From Amoebophrya sp. A120 (Eukaryota > Sar > Dinophyceae > Syndiniales > Amoebophryaceae), in contig CAJINV010000014.1 in NCBI GenBank assembly GCA_905178155.1, forward strand, positions 2,137,570 to 2,201,569: a DNA stretch of 64,000 nt, written 5' to 3'. Below are positions 11,709-23,436 of this stretch, in pieces. The stretch's first letter is position 1. Every line of letters begins with the position of its first letter. The position numbers were made by a program, and so were the translations under genes. The notes below the pieces were generated by a model. The model was given only the letters and a program-made list of their open reading frames with translations, ran no database searches and was not told the DNA's origin.

Positions 11709-14700
11709 CTACTTCCTTCGCTTTGCGTCGTGCTGCCCGCCCAGGTCGCCGTTTGCCGGCAGCCCTTTGTTAAGCATCTGCAGCACGTCGGCGAAGAATG
11801 CTTGCTCGTTCTTTCGCTTCATCACGTTTGACGTGTTGGGGGAAAGGGACTCAGCGGGAAAGCCGCGACCTGAAATGAATTTTGATGGAAAAGCATTATA
11901 CTAGCATATTATGCGGTGCGAAGCAGAGCTTTCGTTTACAACATCATGACTCCTTTACATGAAATGAAAGTCAGGCGGGGGCACGACTGGTGGAATCTTT
12001 ACATATTATTCGCTTCGCGCCACAAGCTCTGTTGCACGAAATTTCCCCGTAATAAGATGATGCATCATCTATCTCTATCAACATCATTCGACCACAGTTT
12101 ATTTTTACTATACCATTCCCTTGTGGCGCGAACAGCGATTGCATTTTAGGGGACGGAGAGTTGCTGGTGGGTTTTTTTGCGGCGGGAGATCCGGTGCTGT
12201 CAGCTGGAGCTCCGTCCTTCGCTATTATTTTTCCGGTTTTTGGGTCGATCTCCATTTCTTCGTAGTTTGCCACGTTTTCCCGCTTCGCGATCTTTTTCCG
12301 CGCCTCCTTGTTCCGCACGCTCATGTCCCACATGTTCCGCGTGTTCATTGGTTTCCTCGCGAAGGGGTTTAGTTCCTCATCCTCCTTCTCCCCGTCGAGC
12401 ACGTAATCGATATCCTGTGCGTCTCGCCCCGCTGCCACGGTCAAATCCAAGTAGTCCTGTCGCGCGCGGTTTTTGTTGTTAATTTCCGCGATTTGGAACA
12501 TCCGATTCCCCGACTTGCTGTTCTCGAAAGCGCGTCGCTGCTCGTCGCACTTCTTCTGCAGGATCTGCACCTGCTCCTGCATCTGAATCAGCTCCTCTGA
12601 CAGCTGCGTCGTTTCCTCTACGGGTCGGTTCTGGATTTGTGTCGCCAGGGCCTTGCACGCGTCCTGTGCCTCCCGAAGTCTTGTGGCAGTGTTACCTTTA
12701 TTTGATGTTCTTGATTGTGTCCGTTTATTTCTACTTGTTACACTTGTTCTTTTTCATTTCGTCTCCGGGATCAACATCTACGCAGAAGTGCATCCAGAGC
12801 AGAGAGATCCGTTTCAATAGTTTCAACACGTGAAGAACTCGAATTCTTCCACGAGCATGAAGATACGCGTTCAAGAACAACGTATGATATTCGTATCTTT
12901 ACTAGAAAAGTACCTGTCGCCACGCCCGGGCCATAATATGTCATATGTTTACTAGAAAAGTTACTGAAATTTGACGCCATGCCCGGGCATGGTAAGAAAG
13001 AAAGAAAGAAAGTACCTGTCAAACTTGGGTCGATCAATTTGAGGATCTCTTCATCTGTAAAGACGAATTGGCGAGCTTCCTCCAAGTGTGCAACAACTAT
13101 TTTGCACTCTTCCTCTTCTTCAAATCCCCAGGGCTCGACGTTGGCAGCATCATCTTCATCGCCTTTCGCGGCATCCCCGAGCTCGAACTTGAGAAATCTG
13201 CGAGGAAAATAAAACAAATTACTTCATTACGCAGTTTATTTTGATGTAATTATGCGGCAGCTCATGCAAAAGCAGCAACCGTGCTAGCTTGTCATGCGGG
13301 GCACCATTTTTCCTGCAAACACATTGACATTTGGTGTGATTCGAGGTTTGCAATAGAAAGTCAGTCTCAGTTTCCAACACGAATAAAATGCACACAAAAA
13401 CTAATACGCGAGGTAGTTGTCCCATTCTGACTGCGCGATGCCCTGCGTGGAGATGGCTCCCAGTCGAAAGGTGGCCATCTGGCCGCCCCTTCTCGCGGTG
13501 ATCAAGATCGTCGTTTTCCGCGTTTTTCCGTCGGACAGGCGGAATTCGTAGGGCTTTTGGGCGTAGGCAAATTCCACCGCCCGCGCGATCAGGCAATCGC
13601 TTTTCGTGTTCGGGTCTTTCCCCTCTTTTATGCGCTCCAGGTTGGCCTTCGTCTCGTCCGGCATGCGCACACGGATGAAAACCTTCTCGATCAAACTATC
13701 CCGCTTATCGTCGGGCAACTGCGCTATTCTCCACACAAGATCGCGGGAGGCCTGTGAAGTATAGGAGTGCTAAGTTCCAGTCGGTCCGATGACACGGTAA
13801 AAGGTTTCACTTTCATCTTATTTGCGAAAAATTGCGACCAAAGAAAGTTTTGGTTTACAACAAAGGCTCCAAAGTTCTCTATCTGCCATCTCCGCAATCA
13901 AACTGATTCTCAGGTGAACAACAAACAAATATAGTATTCTAATTCTTTTCCAGAAAAAAGAAAAACAGCTACGATTTTATGCACATCACGAGTTGAACAA
14001 GATGCTCCAAGCTTCTACGTACCGTTGATGCGACGACTTCCTGGGGCAGCTCTAGTTTTGCTTTCTTCACCACGACCTGGGCCAGACTTTGGCCCGTGAG
14101 CGCGTAGTGATTATGATTTTCGTTCCACTCCTTGTTGTCTTTGTTGAAAAGCTATGGATTGCAAAAATGTCTGGGTCGTGATGCAAAAAGTGGATGATAA
14201 ATTTTTGAGCAACCCAGCATGACAAATTTTATTTGAGCTGCTATGTATTGCGTTTTCCGCACGAGAAACTCCGTTTTTGCATGACAGATAGGAGAGGCTT
14301 TTCGTGCCCATGCATCACAGATTCTCCAGTCATGTCAGATATGCATGACAAATGTAAGAATCTTGATCTTCCAGACCCAGACATATTTCCAATGCATAAA
14401 AGCGGATCGTTGTCCGCCGGCACGGCCGGAATGTCGTCAGACTCGCCCGTCCGCCCGTAAAAGTGCGAGGCCGCAAAGGTAGCGTACTTCGCGTAGTCTA
14501 CATCTTCACCTGTTGCGTCGTCGTAGGCCTGTGGGTCCACTTCGATTACGTCTTCGTCCAGGAGCTTTTCCTCCAAAGGCTGTTGATCTACCACTTCCTC
14601 CTCGACTATCCTCTCTTCCACTAATATTATCCACCGAAAAAAATTTCATCTCCTCGTTCTTGTACGTGCACTTCATACTTACATCAAATCAACGCGGAGG

Positions 14701-15262
14701 TTTGTTTTTGTTTGTTTGTTTGTTTCTGCAAAGCCTTCTTCTTATTTCCTCAGGTCAGCGTCAGCCCGCGTATTCTTCCAGCATGAAAACAAGTTCTATG
14801 TCCACAACGACCTCTTAATTTTTTGGACAATTTCGTGATGCATTTTGTAAGTTGCACTTGTACAACGGGATGAGAAAAAATTTTGTGTTGCATATCGACC
14901 ACCGTTTCTGCAGCTTTCTGCTTGGGTGAGGACGGCCTACTGGTCGTGGCTTTCTTGTTGTCCTTGTCTTTCCCGCCCGAAGGTCTGCTTTTCGGAGAAG
15001 AAGCAGCGGGCTTTTTGTTCTTCTTTGTCTTGGCCGCCTTGGTCCCTTTTGTCTTCAAAACAGGTTCGTCGTCCTGAATGATTTAGATTTTTCAACGTGT
15101 TCTTCCGGATGATTTTGTAGTTGCAGAAGTTGTTGGCGCTAGTACAAAACAACACAACTACGAACAAAAACAATGATTCAAAAATTATAATACCGAATCG
15201 TCCTGGACCTGCATAGCCATCTCGTGGCTAGAGCTTGGTAGCGAGGTCCACGCAGCCGCCAT
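11709..15262 (-). CDS. RTF1: RTF1-like Paf1-complex subunit with Plus3 domain
   Basis: RTF1 works with the Paf1 complex in RNA polymerase II elongation and histone modification; its Plus3 domain binds Spt5. Minus-strand exons: 15262-15194, 15073-14903, 14811-14766, 14620-14399, 14147-14023, 13751-13408, 13197-13016, 12695-12114 and 11869-11709. They sum to exactly 634 codons (633 aa and TAG). The N-terminus is Lys-rich then acidic. Plus3 begins near residue 213: DLVWRIAQLP, then FIRVRMPDE, IARAVEFAYAQKPYEF, GKTRKTTILITARRG and FRLGAISTQ. After it come a coiled coil (EQVQILQKKCDEQ) and the NPFARKP motif resembling the RTF1 C-terminal DPFTRR. All introns are GT-AG except 14621-14765, probably GC-AG, and one introner. 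The ATG is the first in frame. The least certain junctions are around exons 3 and 8. Confidence 0.85.
12894..13020. repeat. Imperfect tandem duplication with a second copy of a splice donor
   Basis: Inside RTF1 intron 12696-13015 the block TTTACTAGAAAAGT, followed by a CCCGGGC palindrome, occurs twice. The true donor (minus strand CAG|GTACTTTC at 13015) is echoed at 12908-12918 as GACAGGTACTT. Confidence 0.55.
14153..14398. mobile_element. Introner element, family A, in RTF1
   Basis: 246 bp. TATGGATTGC and CAATGCATA ends, inverted GTCTGGGTC (left copy partly decayed). Duplication AAAGC. Excision gives ...DNDPLFNKDNKEW. It is the only introner in RTF1. Confidence 0.9.
14701..14726. repeat. 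TTTG microsatellite
   Basis: Several consecutive GTTT units inside RTF1 intron 14621-14765. No coding meaning. Confidence 0.7.
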
Positions 15263-18200
15263 GGTATTTGTATTGCTAAAGGCTCAAGAAGACAGAACAA
15301 TTACGACATATATGCAGGAGCTGCTCGTCCGCCCTCGAAAAATTAGACGGCTTCGCTACGCTTCTATACTAAATATCGCTTGATTGGTGACCGTAGCCTA
15401 AGAAGTGGGTTGATGTCTTTTTATCATTTGAAGGCAATCAATAGCTCTCGAACTATAGAGAAATTCGGTGGTACAAGAACTTGGTATATGTCATTGGTGC
15501 TTACTAATAGTTTTGCTTATGCGTTTCGCTGTGCCTGGCGTGAGTAGCAAGATGAGTACTTAATCTTTTTTGTGTTCAGTCCAAGAATCAATACGTCCGC
15601 CTCCGCAATCTGCCAAAGGCTCTTAGCTTGTTGTGGTTTTTTGGTTGTTGAGGTCTGGAGCAAATGGAAACTGAAATTTCTGCCACTACTAGCCCTCTTC
15701 CATTACCATTACCATTCCTCAACTCTACTGCTCCTGGCAGAGCCTAGTTAACCACCTCCTTCCCAAATTTTCAATTCGTATCGATGCAGCTCCTAATTGG
15801 TCGTGCTGGTGTCCTGTGATAACCTACTTGTGCCAGGGTTAGTAAGCGCGAGCGTCGGGAAAAAACCAAGAGTAATTTGTTCGGATTTCGGTGTCAGCAT
15901 GCAGAACGTAGAAGTCAATATCTTGTTGTTACGTTTAGTTTAGAGAAAATGAAGCTGACTATCGAGGAATCGTGGTCGTGAAGTCGTAGGCACCCTTGCT
16001 CTGGTGCCACGAGATCGATTTTAAGAACAGAAGCTTGTATGCACGACAGCACTCTCAAATGCTTTATACTTTTCACACGCCTACTACTTTTAGTTTTATT
16101 TTATCCACTAGCTACGTCGACGTGCTAGTGCACGCGAGGATATGGAACGAACTAGTAACTCAGATAGAGAAAACCTACATTTTCGAAGCTGTCCGTGATC
16201 TCGACAATAATTATTCGGATCTTCATTTCTAGTCGTTGACAATGATGATCGATAAATTGATGTTCCGCCGAAGAGCCAGAGCTCCTCAAGAGCGAAGCTT
16301 TTGTCAAAGATTTATTAAGCGCAAAAATTTGATCCACCAATGATAGGCTCGAACGACCTCGCAAAGGCGCGGGTTGAAGCTAAGAAGCCGTCCTGTGGAG
16401 GTTGCGTTCTAGTTTAAGGACACGTCAACACAGTGACTTCTCGCCGCGTCCTCGTACTATAAAGCTGCAGGACAAGCTTCCTAATCCTACGGATCGATTC
16501 TATACGTACTATCTGCTACGAAGCAAGCGCGAAAAATGTTGAGCAGAAACGAAAAGAAATGAGGCCTTCCCTGAAATTACATACTCAGCTGGTCGACGTG
16601 CAGCTGCTCATGTTGTGTGTCGGCCAACAAGCCAAAAAAAAATGACGCGCTAAGATTACATTACATCGAGATAGGACAAAGAAGCATAGCATAGCATGGG
16701 GCTTGGCGTATCGGAACTTTAAGGGTGCAGCCGATTTTGTCATGAAGTATAAGCTCAGTGAGTTCTTCCTTTTCGACAAGCCACGTTCCCGGTTACAAGA
16801 GCTTGCCAATCTACGACGAGGACGAAGGAATGCGACCCCGAGGTATTATTTTCAACAGTACTACAGATGAAAAATCGTAGAAAAGAAAGTGCTGATGTTG
16901 ATGCTGCCCTTAACGTACTCAATGATTGCGCTACGTGCTTCCGACGCCGGGCCGGCTCTGTACACGCTTGACACTGTGGAACCATAATCTCCATCCCTAA
17001 GCAAATTTTTACCGAGAATCGAAATCCTCTTGCTGCACAAGAAAATATTAGTAGCAAATTCACTAGGCTATATTGGTGTCCGACGTACGACGAGCGATCT
17101 GCTTCCTTGTGCTTCCACTACGCACGACCTCAAATAAAGCTTTGTTTCAAGACCGAACCCGGAAAATTCACAGAAGCCTGCAGGTACGAGAATGTGCGTT
17201 CTTTGTTCCTTTCGTTACGCCGAGCCAGACCGATTCCTTATTTCTTTGCTTAGAAAGTGAAAGGCAATATCAATATCTACCTTCCCACGATAGTCACAAA
17301 ACAAAGCTCGGGACCAATCTTGATTGCTTTGCATTCAGTTTCAAATGAAATACATCCAATGCCATGCTGGTGGTGTAGTTCTCCACGCTTTGCCAGAAAC
17401 AGGAGAATGTATTGAGTCAAAGCGAGACGAGCATTCTCGTGATATAATGTGGCAGCGGCTTACGTTCATCTTAGAAAAACTCTCATCTCGTCCGTTAGTC
17501 CTCATCTACTTTTACTTTTTACTTTAACACGTAATTTCATGTGACAAATAAGCCAGCAACATACTGCACTGACTAGTAGTGGGCACTTACCCACATTTAC
17601 CTGGCAAACTTTCTTCGTCAAAAAAAATAAAAAAACAATACAACAATGGAGGAATAATACGTTTCCAAGCAACCGATGTCGTCCACGTTCTTGAGTATTT
17701 TTCGTCGGCGTGGCCACATACTGCATATCAAATCAGTCTGATACTAGAAAAAGTGCGACGAGAATCCAATCAGTTTCAGTGGCGAGGAGGTTGGATTGAA
17801 ATTTTTTAATGATGCGAATTTCTTCACCGAGTCAATGACCACGCACACGCATGGCACTTCTCTGCAAGGACATTATTTCGCAGGACAGGGCCAGAGATTT
17901 TTACAAGCCAAAGAAAAAAAATTCAGTGGTCGGGACGCATGATCGCAAAAACAGCAGCATGAAAGAGTAACGAACATCAAAACGCGGCAGCGCTACGCCT
18001 ATGCACCCTCCCCGGTCATTTTCACTTGTCCGGATGCAGCTCCACCTTTTCCGGTTTTTTGTTTTTCCAGTTTTTTCTCTCAAACAAAACTTAAATTAAA
18101 GTCGCGATAGGTCGTCGAGTGAAATTCAGATTGTTGTAAATATAAACAAAAAACAAGAAAATACAGTTCTGCTTCAGACTTTCAAACAGTAAGATGCTAA

Positions 18201-21041
18201 TGTACAAAATTTTTACGAATAGAAATAAGTGTGTGATGTTCCAACTCCTACAAACGCGGTACAGATGAAGAAGGATGGTGCTCGTAGAGAAGATAGTAAA
18301 GTTCATAGAAAAGAAATACAAATAGGTAAAGCTGAAGCAAAATTTCCGTTGCAAATCACAAAAGGACCACAGCGGTATTCTTATTCACGGCTCCGCAACA
18401 GATTCATCCACGAAAAATTCCGTGAGGCTACGACTGGGAGTCTGTGACAGTGTCTTCAATGTCTAGCTCGTCTACACTTCCTGCTTTTCAATTTGAGCGT
18501 CCTCACATGAGAGTGCTGTTACTAGGGATAGCAAAATATTTCCCAGTAAGATGAAATAGTACACGAGACGCTCACGTTCGTGCTGGAAAAAACAAGACTA
18601 GGCGTAGAAGCAGCAAGTAGAGGACATCCTCCTTACAGGTTCAGGTACTGTCGTGGTGCGGTTCCGCTTCTGTTGCATAAAAATTGAATAAAGTAGCAGT
18701 GGCCCTTTGTGGTGCTCCGTTTGACAACAATCGCAAATAAAATTTGCAACTCTTCATCCGCACATGAATAGTGACAAAAACTACGGAATGTTACATGATC
18801 GTTTCTTCGCGTAGTAAAATAAAATCTACTTATTTTTCATGCAATGCGAGCTGGTTCTTCTTCTCTCGGTTCATCTTCTTGGCTCCCAAATTCTAAGAAG
18901 TTTCTTCTTCTGCTCCGAAAATCGCCGCTCGGCGCTCTCGCATGCATGAAAAAAAAGTAGAACCATACCGTCTTTAAGTGGCAGCTCTGGCTCCTCGTTG
19001 ATGATGCAATAGTAAAAGTAATGGTTTTGGTAATGCGAATGCTGGGTGTAATGAGTGCTGGTTGTCTCGAATTATACAATAAATTTGAATATCCAGGCGG
19101 GTTCGGTGCCGCGGATCTTAAGCAGATGCAGAAGGAAAAAGAAAAACTACATTCCATAGGAGATTCATCTCGCGGTCTTTGTTTGCTTACTTACAATCTT
19201 TGGCAGCAGGCAGCAGCTGTACCTAGTACGACAGATAAGCACAACAAATAGATCCGTGAGAATGTACTAGTACCTCTTCATTCTCCTTTGCTCCATCCTC
19301 GCGATCCAAAACAACAGGTTAGTATAATTTAAAAATCTTCTCCTCGGCTAGTGAATGTGGAGTTGGATACATTTTCGACTTACGTACGACAAGACCAGGC
19401 TTCGTTGAAAATGATTTGTGCAGGAAGTCGATGTCGAAGCTAGCGGTAAATTGAAATTGTAGAGCACCTCCTGCTCAAGGGCGTAGATGATGCACGGCAA
19501 TAAACGACGCACAACACAATGCCTTTTGTCTTTAGTTTGAATTTTAAAATTTGTTTGAATGATGTGCAGTTCTTGTAAAAACAAGAAATGGAAATGCTTT
19601 GTGGTACTTTCAACCAGACGAGGACTACAGGTATCCGCAGCCCTCCTCGACATCGGTAGATGAACCAGAGTTGTATGAAAGCGGACAACGATACTCTTGA
19701 TCCCTCATCCGTCCCCACCCTCAGCGTGCTCATCTTCTTCTTCATCTGTGTCTGTGATGCCAAGAAATGCAAACTAATTTCTTCAACGACTTTATTTGGT
19801 TTTCATAAAATTTTGATATAGGTTTCCACTTTTTAGGGCCTTTTGCGAATCATGTGACTCGCCACATGGCTTGTTGGCTGGAGTCATACCTCTAGAGCAT
19901 CCTGAAGCAGCTCCAAAAGGAACAGAACGGGGAGCCTAACGAACAGTGCTGCAAGAACTACTACGAAAACAATCCGAGAGGTCGGGGACGCCCTCATCAT
20001 GGCCAAGAGTTGTCCACTTTCATATAATCGAGCACCTGCTCACCGACTTCAGCACAGGCCGCAAGATTTCTTCACCGGTTCTGAGTTGGTTCTCAGTCCC
20101 GCCGTCAACGCCAGGGCTTGGTCATTCCTCCGATATGGAGCGAAAGAGCTTCTACTACCTCCAGAGGCCAACACAACTACACTTTTGCACAGTGCTCTTT
20201 TTTCCCGTGGTCTTACGTTCCTCGATCTGCTTCTCTATAAAGGTATAGAATCTCGCTTCTCTTGTTCTTCATACCTCAAAAATTGGCATCCGCGCTCGCA
20301 AAGAATGCCCATTCTCCCCCCCCCGGAGAATGTCCCATAGGCTCGAGTTGGCAGAAGCTAAACGAACCCGGCGACCGCGACTATAAGTCATAAAAGATTT
20401 ATCAGGTGCCATCAATTCATGCTGTTATGTTTTGATACTTACGACCGCCCTAGCCAGCGCAGCAAGAGCAAGACCAGAACCACGACCAGATTGTGTGAAT
20501 ATTTATAACGAGCTTCAGCTTTGGACCACATCAAAGCGGCGCGCTTTGTTTTGTGCATGTATGTCGTGCTGCCTCTGTGGTGTGAATTTTTTGCTGTGGT
20601 AGCCTCTGGGGATTGACAAACCCGTGCGTGATGACACCGTTAACTCCCGCCTTGGCCGCCGCGCCAGAATTCTGGGCCACCCACACGCTATGCATTGCAA
20701 CTTTGTCTAGATCTCCTGGAAGCTTGCAGCCCTTGCGGCAAGCAAATAGATTTATTTTCATGCTCCTGGCCTGACATAGATCTCAGATTAGCACTCATCT
20801 GTAAAGCAGCATGATGTTGATGGTCGTGTGCTGCACAAACACAAGCCCTTGCCTTCTTCTGGTCCCTGTGATCTTGAAGGAATGCAACGGGAACTTGCGG
20901 TTTCCCTTTCCACACGAAATCATGATGATTATGCAATGCAATTTATTACAATGCCACTGCAGCTGCCCAACTGCAAAAGCTTCTCATGGTCGAATATGCA
21001 TGCAGTCAGAGTGCGCTAACGATGATCCACCAGCTAGCATA
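15263..21041. other. Long AT-rich intergenic region
   Basis: About 5.8 kb with no recognisable gene. The open frames are short and mostly lack family motifs. The best plus-strand candidates, 19021-19251 and 19946-20248, could be exon pieces but have no support beyond openness. No introner-type element was found here. Confidence 0.4.
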
Positions 21042-21809
21042 TCAACCTTCCAAAGAACCCAGATGTGTATGCCGTCGATAGTTGCCGCCCTGTTGGGTCC
21101 GCGTGACCGCACCGGAAGCGAAGTCTCCAACTTTGTTGGCAACTGTTTTTGGCTTGTTTGGAGCTCCATCACCATCTCCGCCCGACACGGCTTTCTTCGT
21201 CGTTTTCGCTTCCTGCAGAAACCCGCCACCTATGAGGGTGTAAAGTTCCACCTTCCCACCTCATTCGCAGAGCAACACTTTTTACAGAAACAGCAGGCAG
21301 CGCTGGCGAATTTCTTGCCGCTGTAGCTTCATTTGCGTGGCGAACAATTGAAATTGATCACGCAATATTTAAATTGTGCTGTGTCGCTTATTTCGGCTAC
21401 GGCTTCCGAAGCGTGTCAACATACAAACAATGCCGCGAGTCAAAGAAGATAAAGACGTGAATAAAGAGGAAATTTGGTCTTTCGCATGACCAAGAACGAG
21501 TAGTACGTGAAGCGGGAAGTAGTAAGAGGACTTGTGTACAACTCTCGTACCAGCGATAGGCGGCGTGGTTCCAACCTGAACTTCCTCCCCGGGGGGCCCA
21601 GCGTACACCACGTTTTGCGCCGGGGTCGCTACTCCCACCGCTTCTTCATCCGGCGCACGCTTCGCGAGAAACCCCGGCCGCTCGCCGGTAGCCGCAAGGG
21701 TTCCCACGGCAACCGCACAAGCGGCTTTTTTCGGCAGGTGGCGCTGCAGGAAGGTCGGCTTGATGTTGTGAACGCCGTTAATAGGCTGTTTCTTATTCTT
21801 CTTGCCCAT
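21042..21809 (-). CDS. Small lysine-rich protein of unknown function, two exons
   Basis: I do not recognise this protein. Exons 21809-21551 and 21229-21042 are joined by a GT-AG intron (21230-21550), and the frame closes to 148 aa plus TGA. The N-terminus MGKKNKKQPINGVHN is strongly basic. The middle is Ala/Val/Pro/Gly-rich and the C-terminus basic and Gly-rich (NYRRHTHLGSLEG). There is no signal peptide or membrane segment. Its GC-rich sequence stands out from the AT-rich surroundings, which argues for coding. It lies on the same strand as its neighbours, about 1.6 kb downstream of the nucleoporin stop. Confidence 0.45.
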
Positions 21810-22491
21810 GTTTTTCGTTTTCCTTTTCGTTTTCAATTTTTGTGCGTGGAGAAGATTTTGTTTTCTTATTATTTGACAAGAGCTGCTGAGGACACCTTCA
21901 GATTAGTGAATCTGGGTGCATGAAATAGAGATCGAGTTGTAAATTAGCTTCTCTTCTTTTTTGTCGTTAATTGTCGTACAAGGTGTCAAAAACGTGGAGT
22001 GGAAGATGTGAGTCCTTGGGTGGGAAACATCAACCTGTATTTTGGACAAGAAGATGAAGTAGATATACGTAAGATGATTGCCGCGCATTATCATGGAATT
22101 GCAATTGCAAATACGTTTGTCGGCGCCGGTCTTTTTAATCTTTATTTTTACTTCTAGTCGTGCGTACGAATGCCGCGAGGTGATGAACGAAATTATCACG
22201 ACACAGCCGAGCAGGACGTTGCTAGCGCCAGCATGAATCACAATCGTGAACGAATCACTACAAGCAGAAGCACGACCGAATGACCAGTAGGTAATGCACA
22301 AGGGCAGAAGAGACCGATGTAGTGCCTCCACAGCTGCAATTCTTTGTGTTGTACGAAGGTGGACTGGGACTGCGTCTTTGCGTCTTCAATATTTGTACTT
22401 ATACCACAACACCGAGCGGGTCTTGAGCTTGACTTTCGAAAAAGTTTAATATAGTATTAGAATTGCAATTAACACCGACACTGACGCGATC

Positions 22492-22950
22492 ATGAGCGTC
22501 GCCTTCTTGTTTGCGGACGATGACGAAACCTTGATGGCCTATTGTAGGTCATAATACATCAAGACTACTTAATTCTAAAACTCGTCTCGAGCGTCAGTTT
22601 AATCTCTACTTCATCTTGCACGCAATAGCAGAAGTGAACCGATAAACTACGACACGCTTGGGCAAGATCTCTAACGCGCCAGCCGCTTGAAGCAGCACGC
22701 TCTCGTCGCCACGCTCACGCTAGGTATCTCAACCGATGAAAAAAAAAGAATGTTCAGCTTCAACGCGTACTTTTCCATCACCGGTCATGAAAATGAAAAT
22801 GATGACGGACCGATAGACTACAAGGCGTTTCGCACCGGAATCTGTAGTTCTATCATCGCATCTTCTACAATACGACCTCCACAGAGTGCTGATAGTCATA
22901 TGCCGCAACTTGGACATTCTGAAGCTGCTCCACCAAGTTGTGCCATGTGA
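22492..22950 (+). CDS. Possible small two-exon protein, unknown
   Basis: Doubtful. An ATG at 22492 opens MSVAFLFADDDETLMAYC. A GT-AG intron (22548-22682) joins in frame to 22683-22950, giving 107 aa ending APPSCAM. No family is recognised. It would be the only plus-strand gene in the window. The open frame and intron signals could be chance. Confidence 0.25.
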
Positions 22951-23436
22951 CTAAGTCGAAGTATTTCAACGTCTTTCGGTCGTCGTGGAACAAACTTACT
23001 TTATCAGAAGTAGTCTCCTCTGCTTGTCTTCAGGAAGCACTTAGCAGAGGACCTGTGCTCCTGCTGCTGCTGTAATCGTCAGCAACAGCATGATATTCTT
23101 GGAAAATAAATCTAATGCGCTGGTGCTAGTCTACTCCGACTCAGACTCTGTTCTCTGTCTCTCTGATCTAGTTGTTCCATACAATAGAGTACTGGTCGTG
23201 CTGGACCAGACCATATATGAAGAAAGTAAAACAGGCAGCTCTACTCTCCGCTGTTCTCGCTGATCGACCGTTCGGCAGGTGTGGCCGCTATCAAGTTGAA
23301 GAATCTGGTATCTTCTTTGCAGCCAAAGTGATATTCCAAATCACAATAACATCATGGTCTACCTCTATTTCAAGTTCATCTTGGTGGCGCAGCATTTTTC
23401 TTTTGCTCCGAAAACGACCACCCTCCTGCGTTCTTA

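Noticed and set aside
15390-15398. ACCGTAGCC, the first nine bases of the dinoflagellate spliced leader
   Set aside because: The following bases do not match the leader and no donor GT or downstream RNA structure follows. Nine bases are within chance.
19021-20340. Plus-strand open frames with exon-like stretches
   Set aside because: Two overlapping frames are equally open and no consistent splice model or motif was found.
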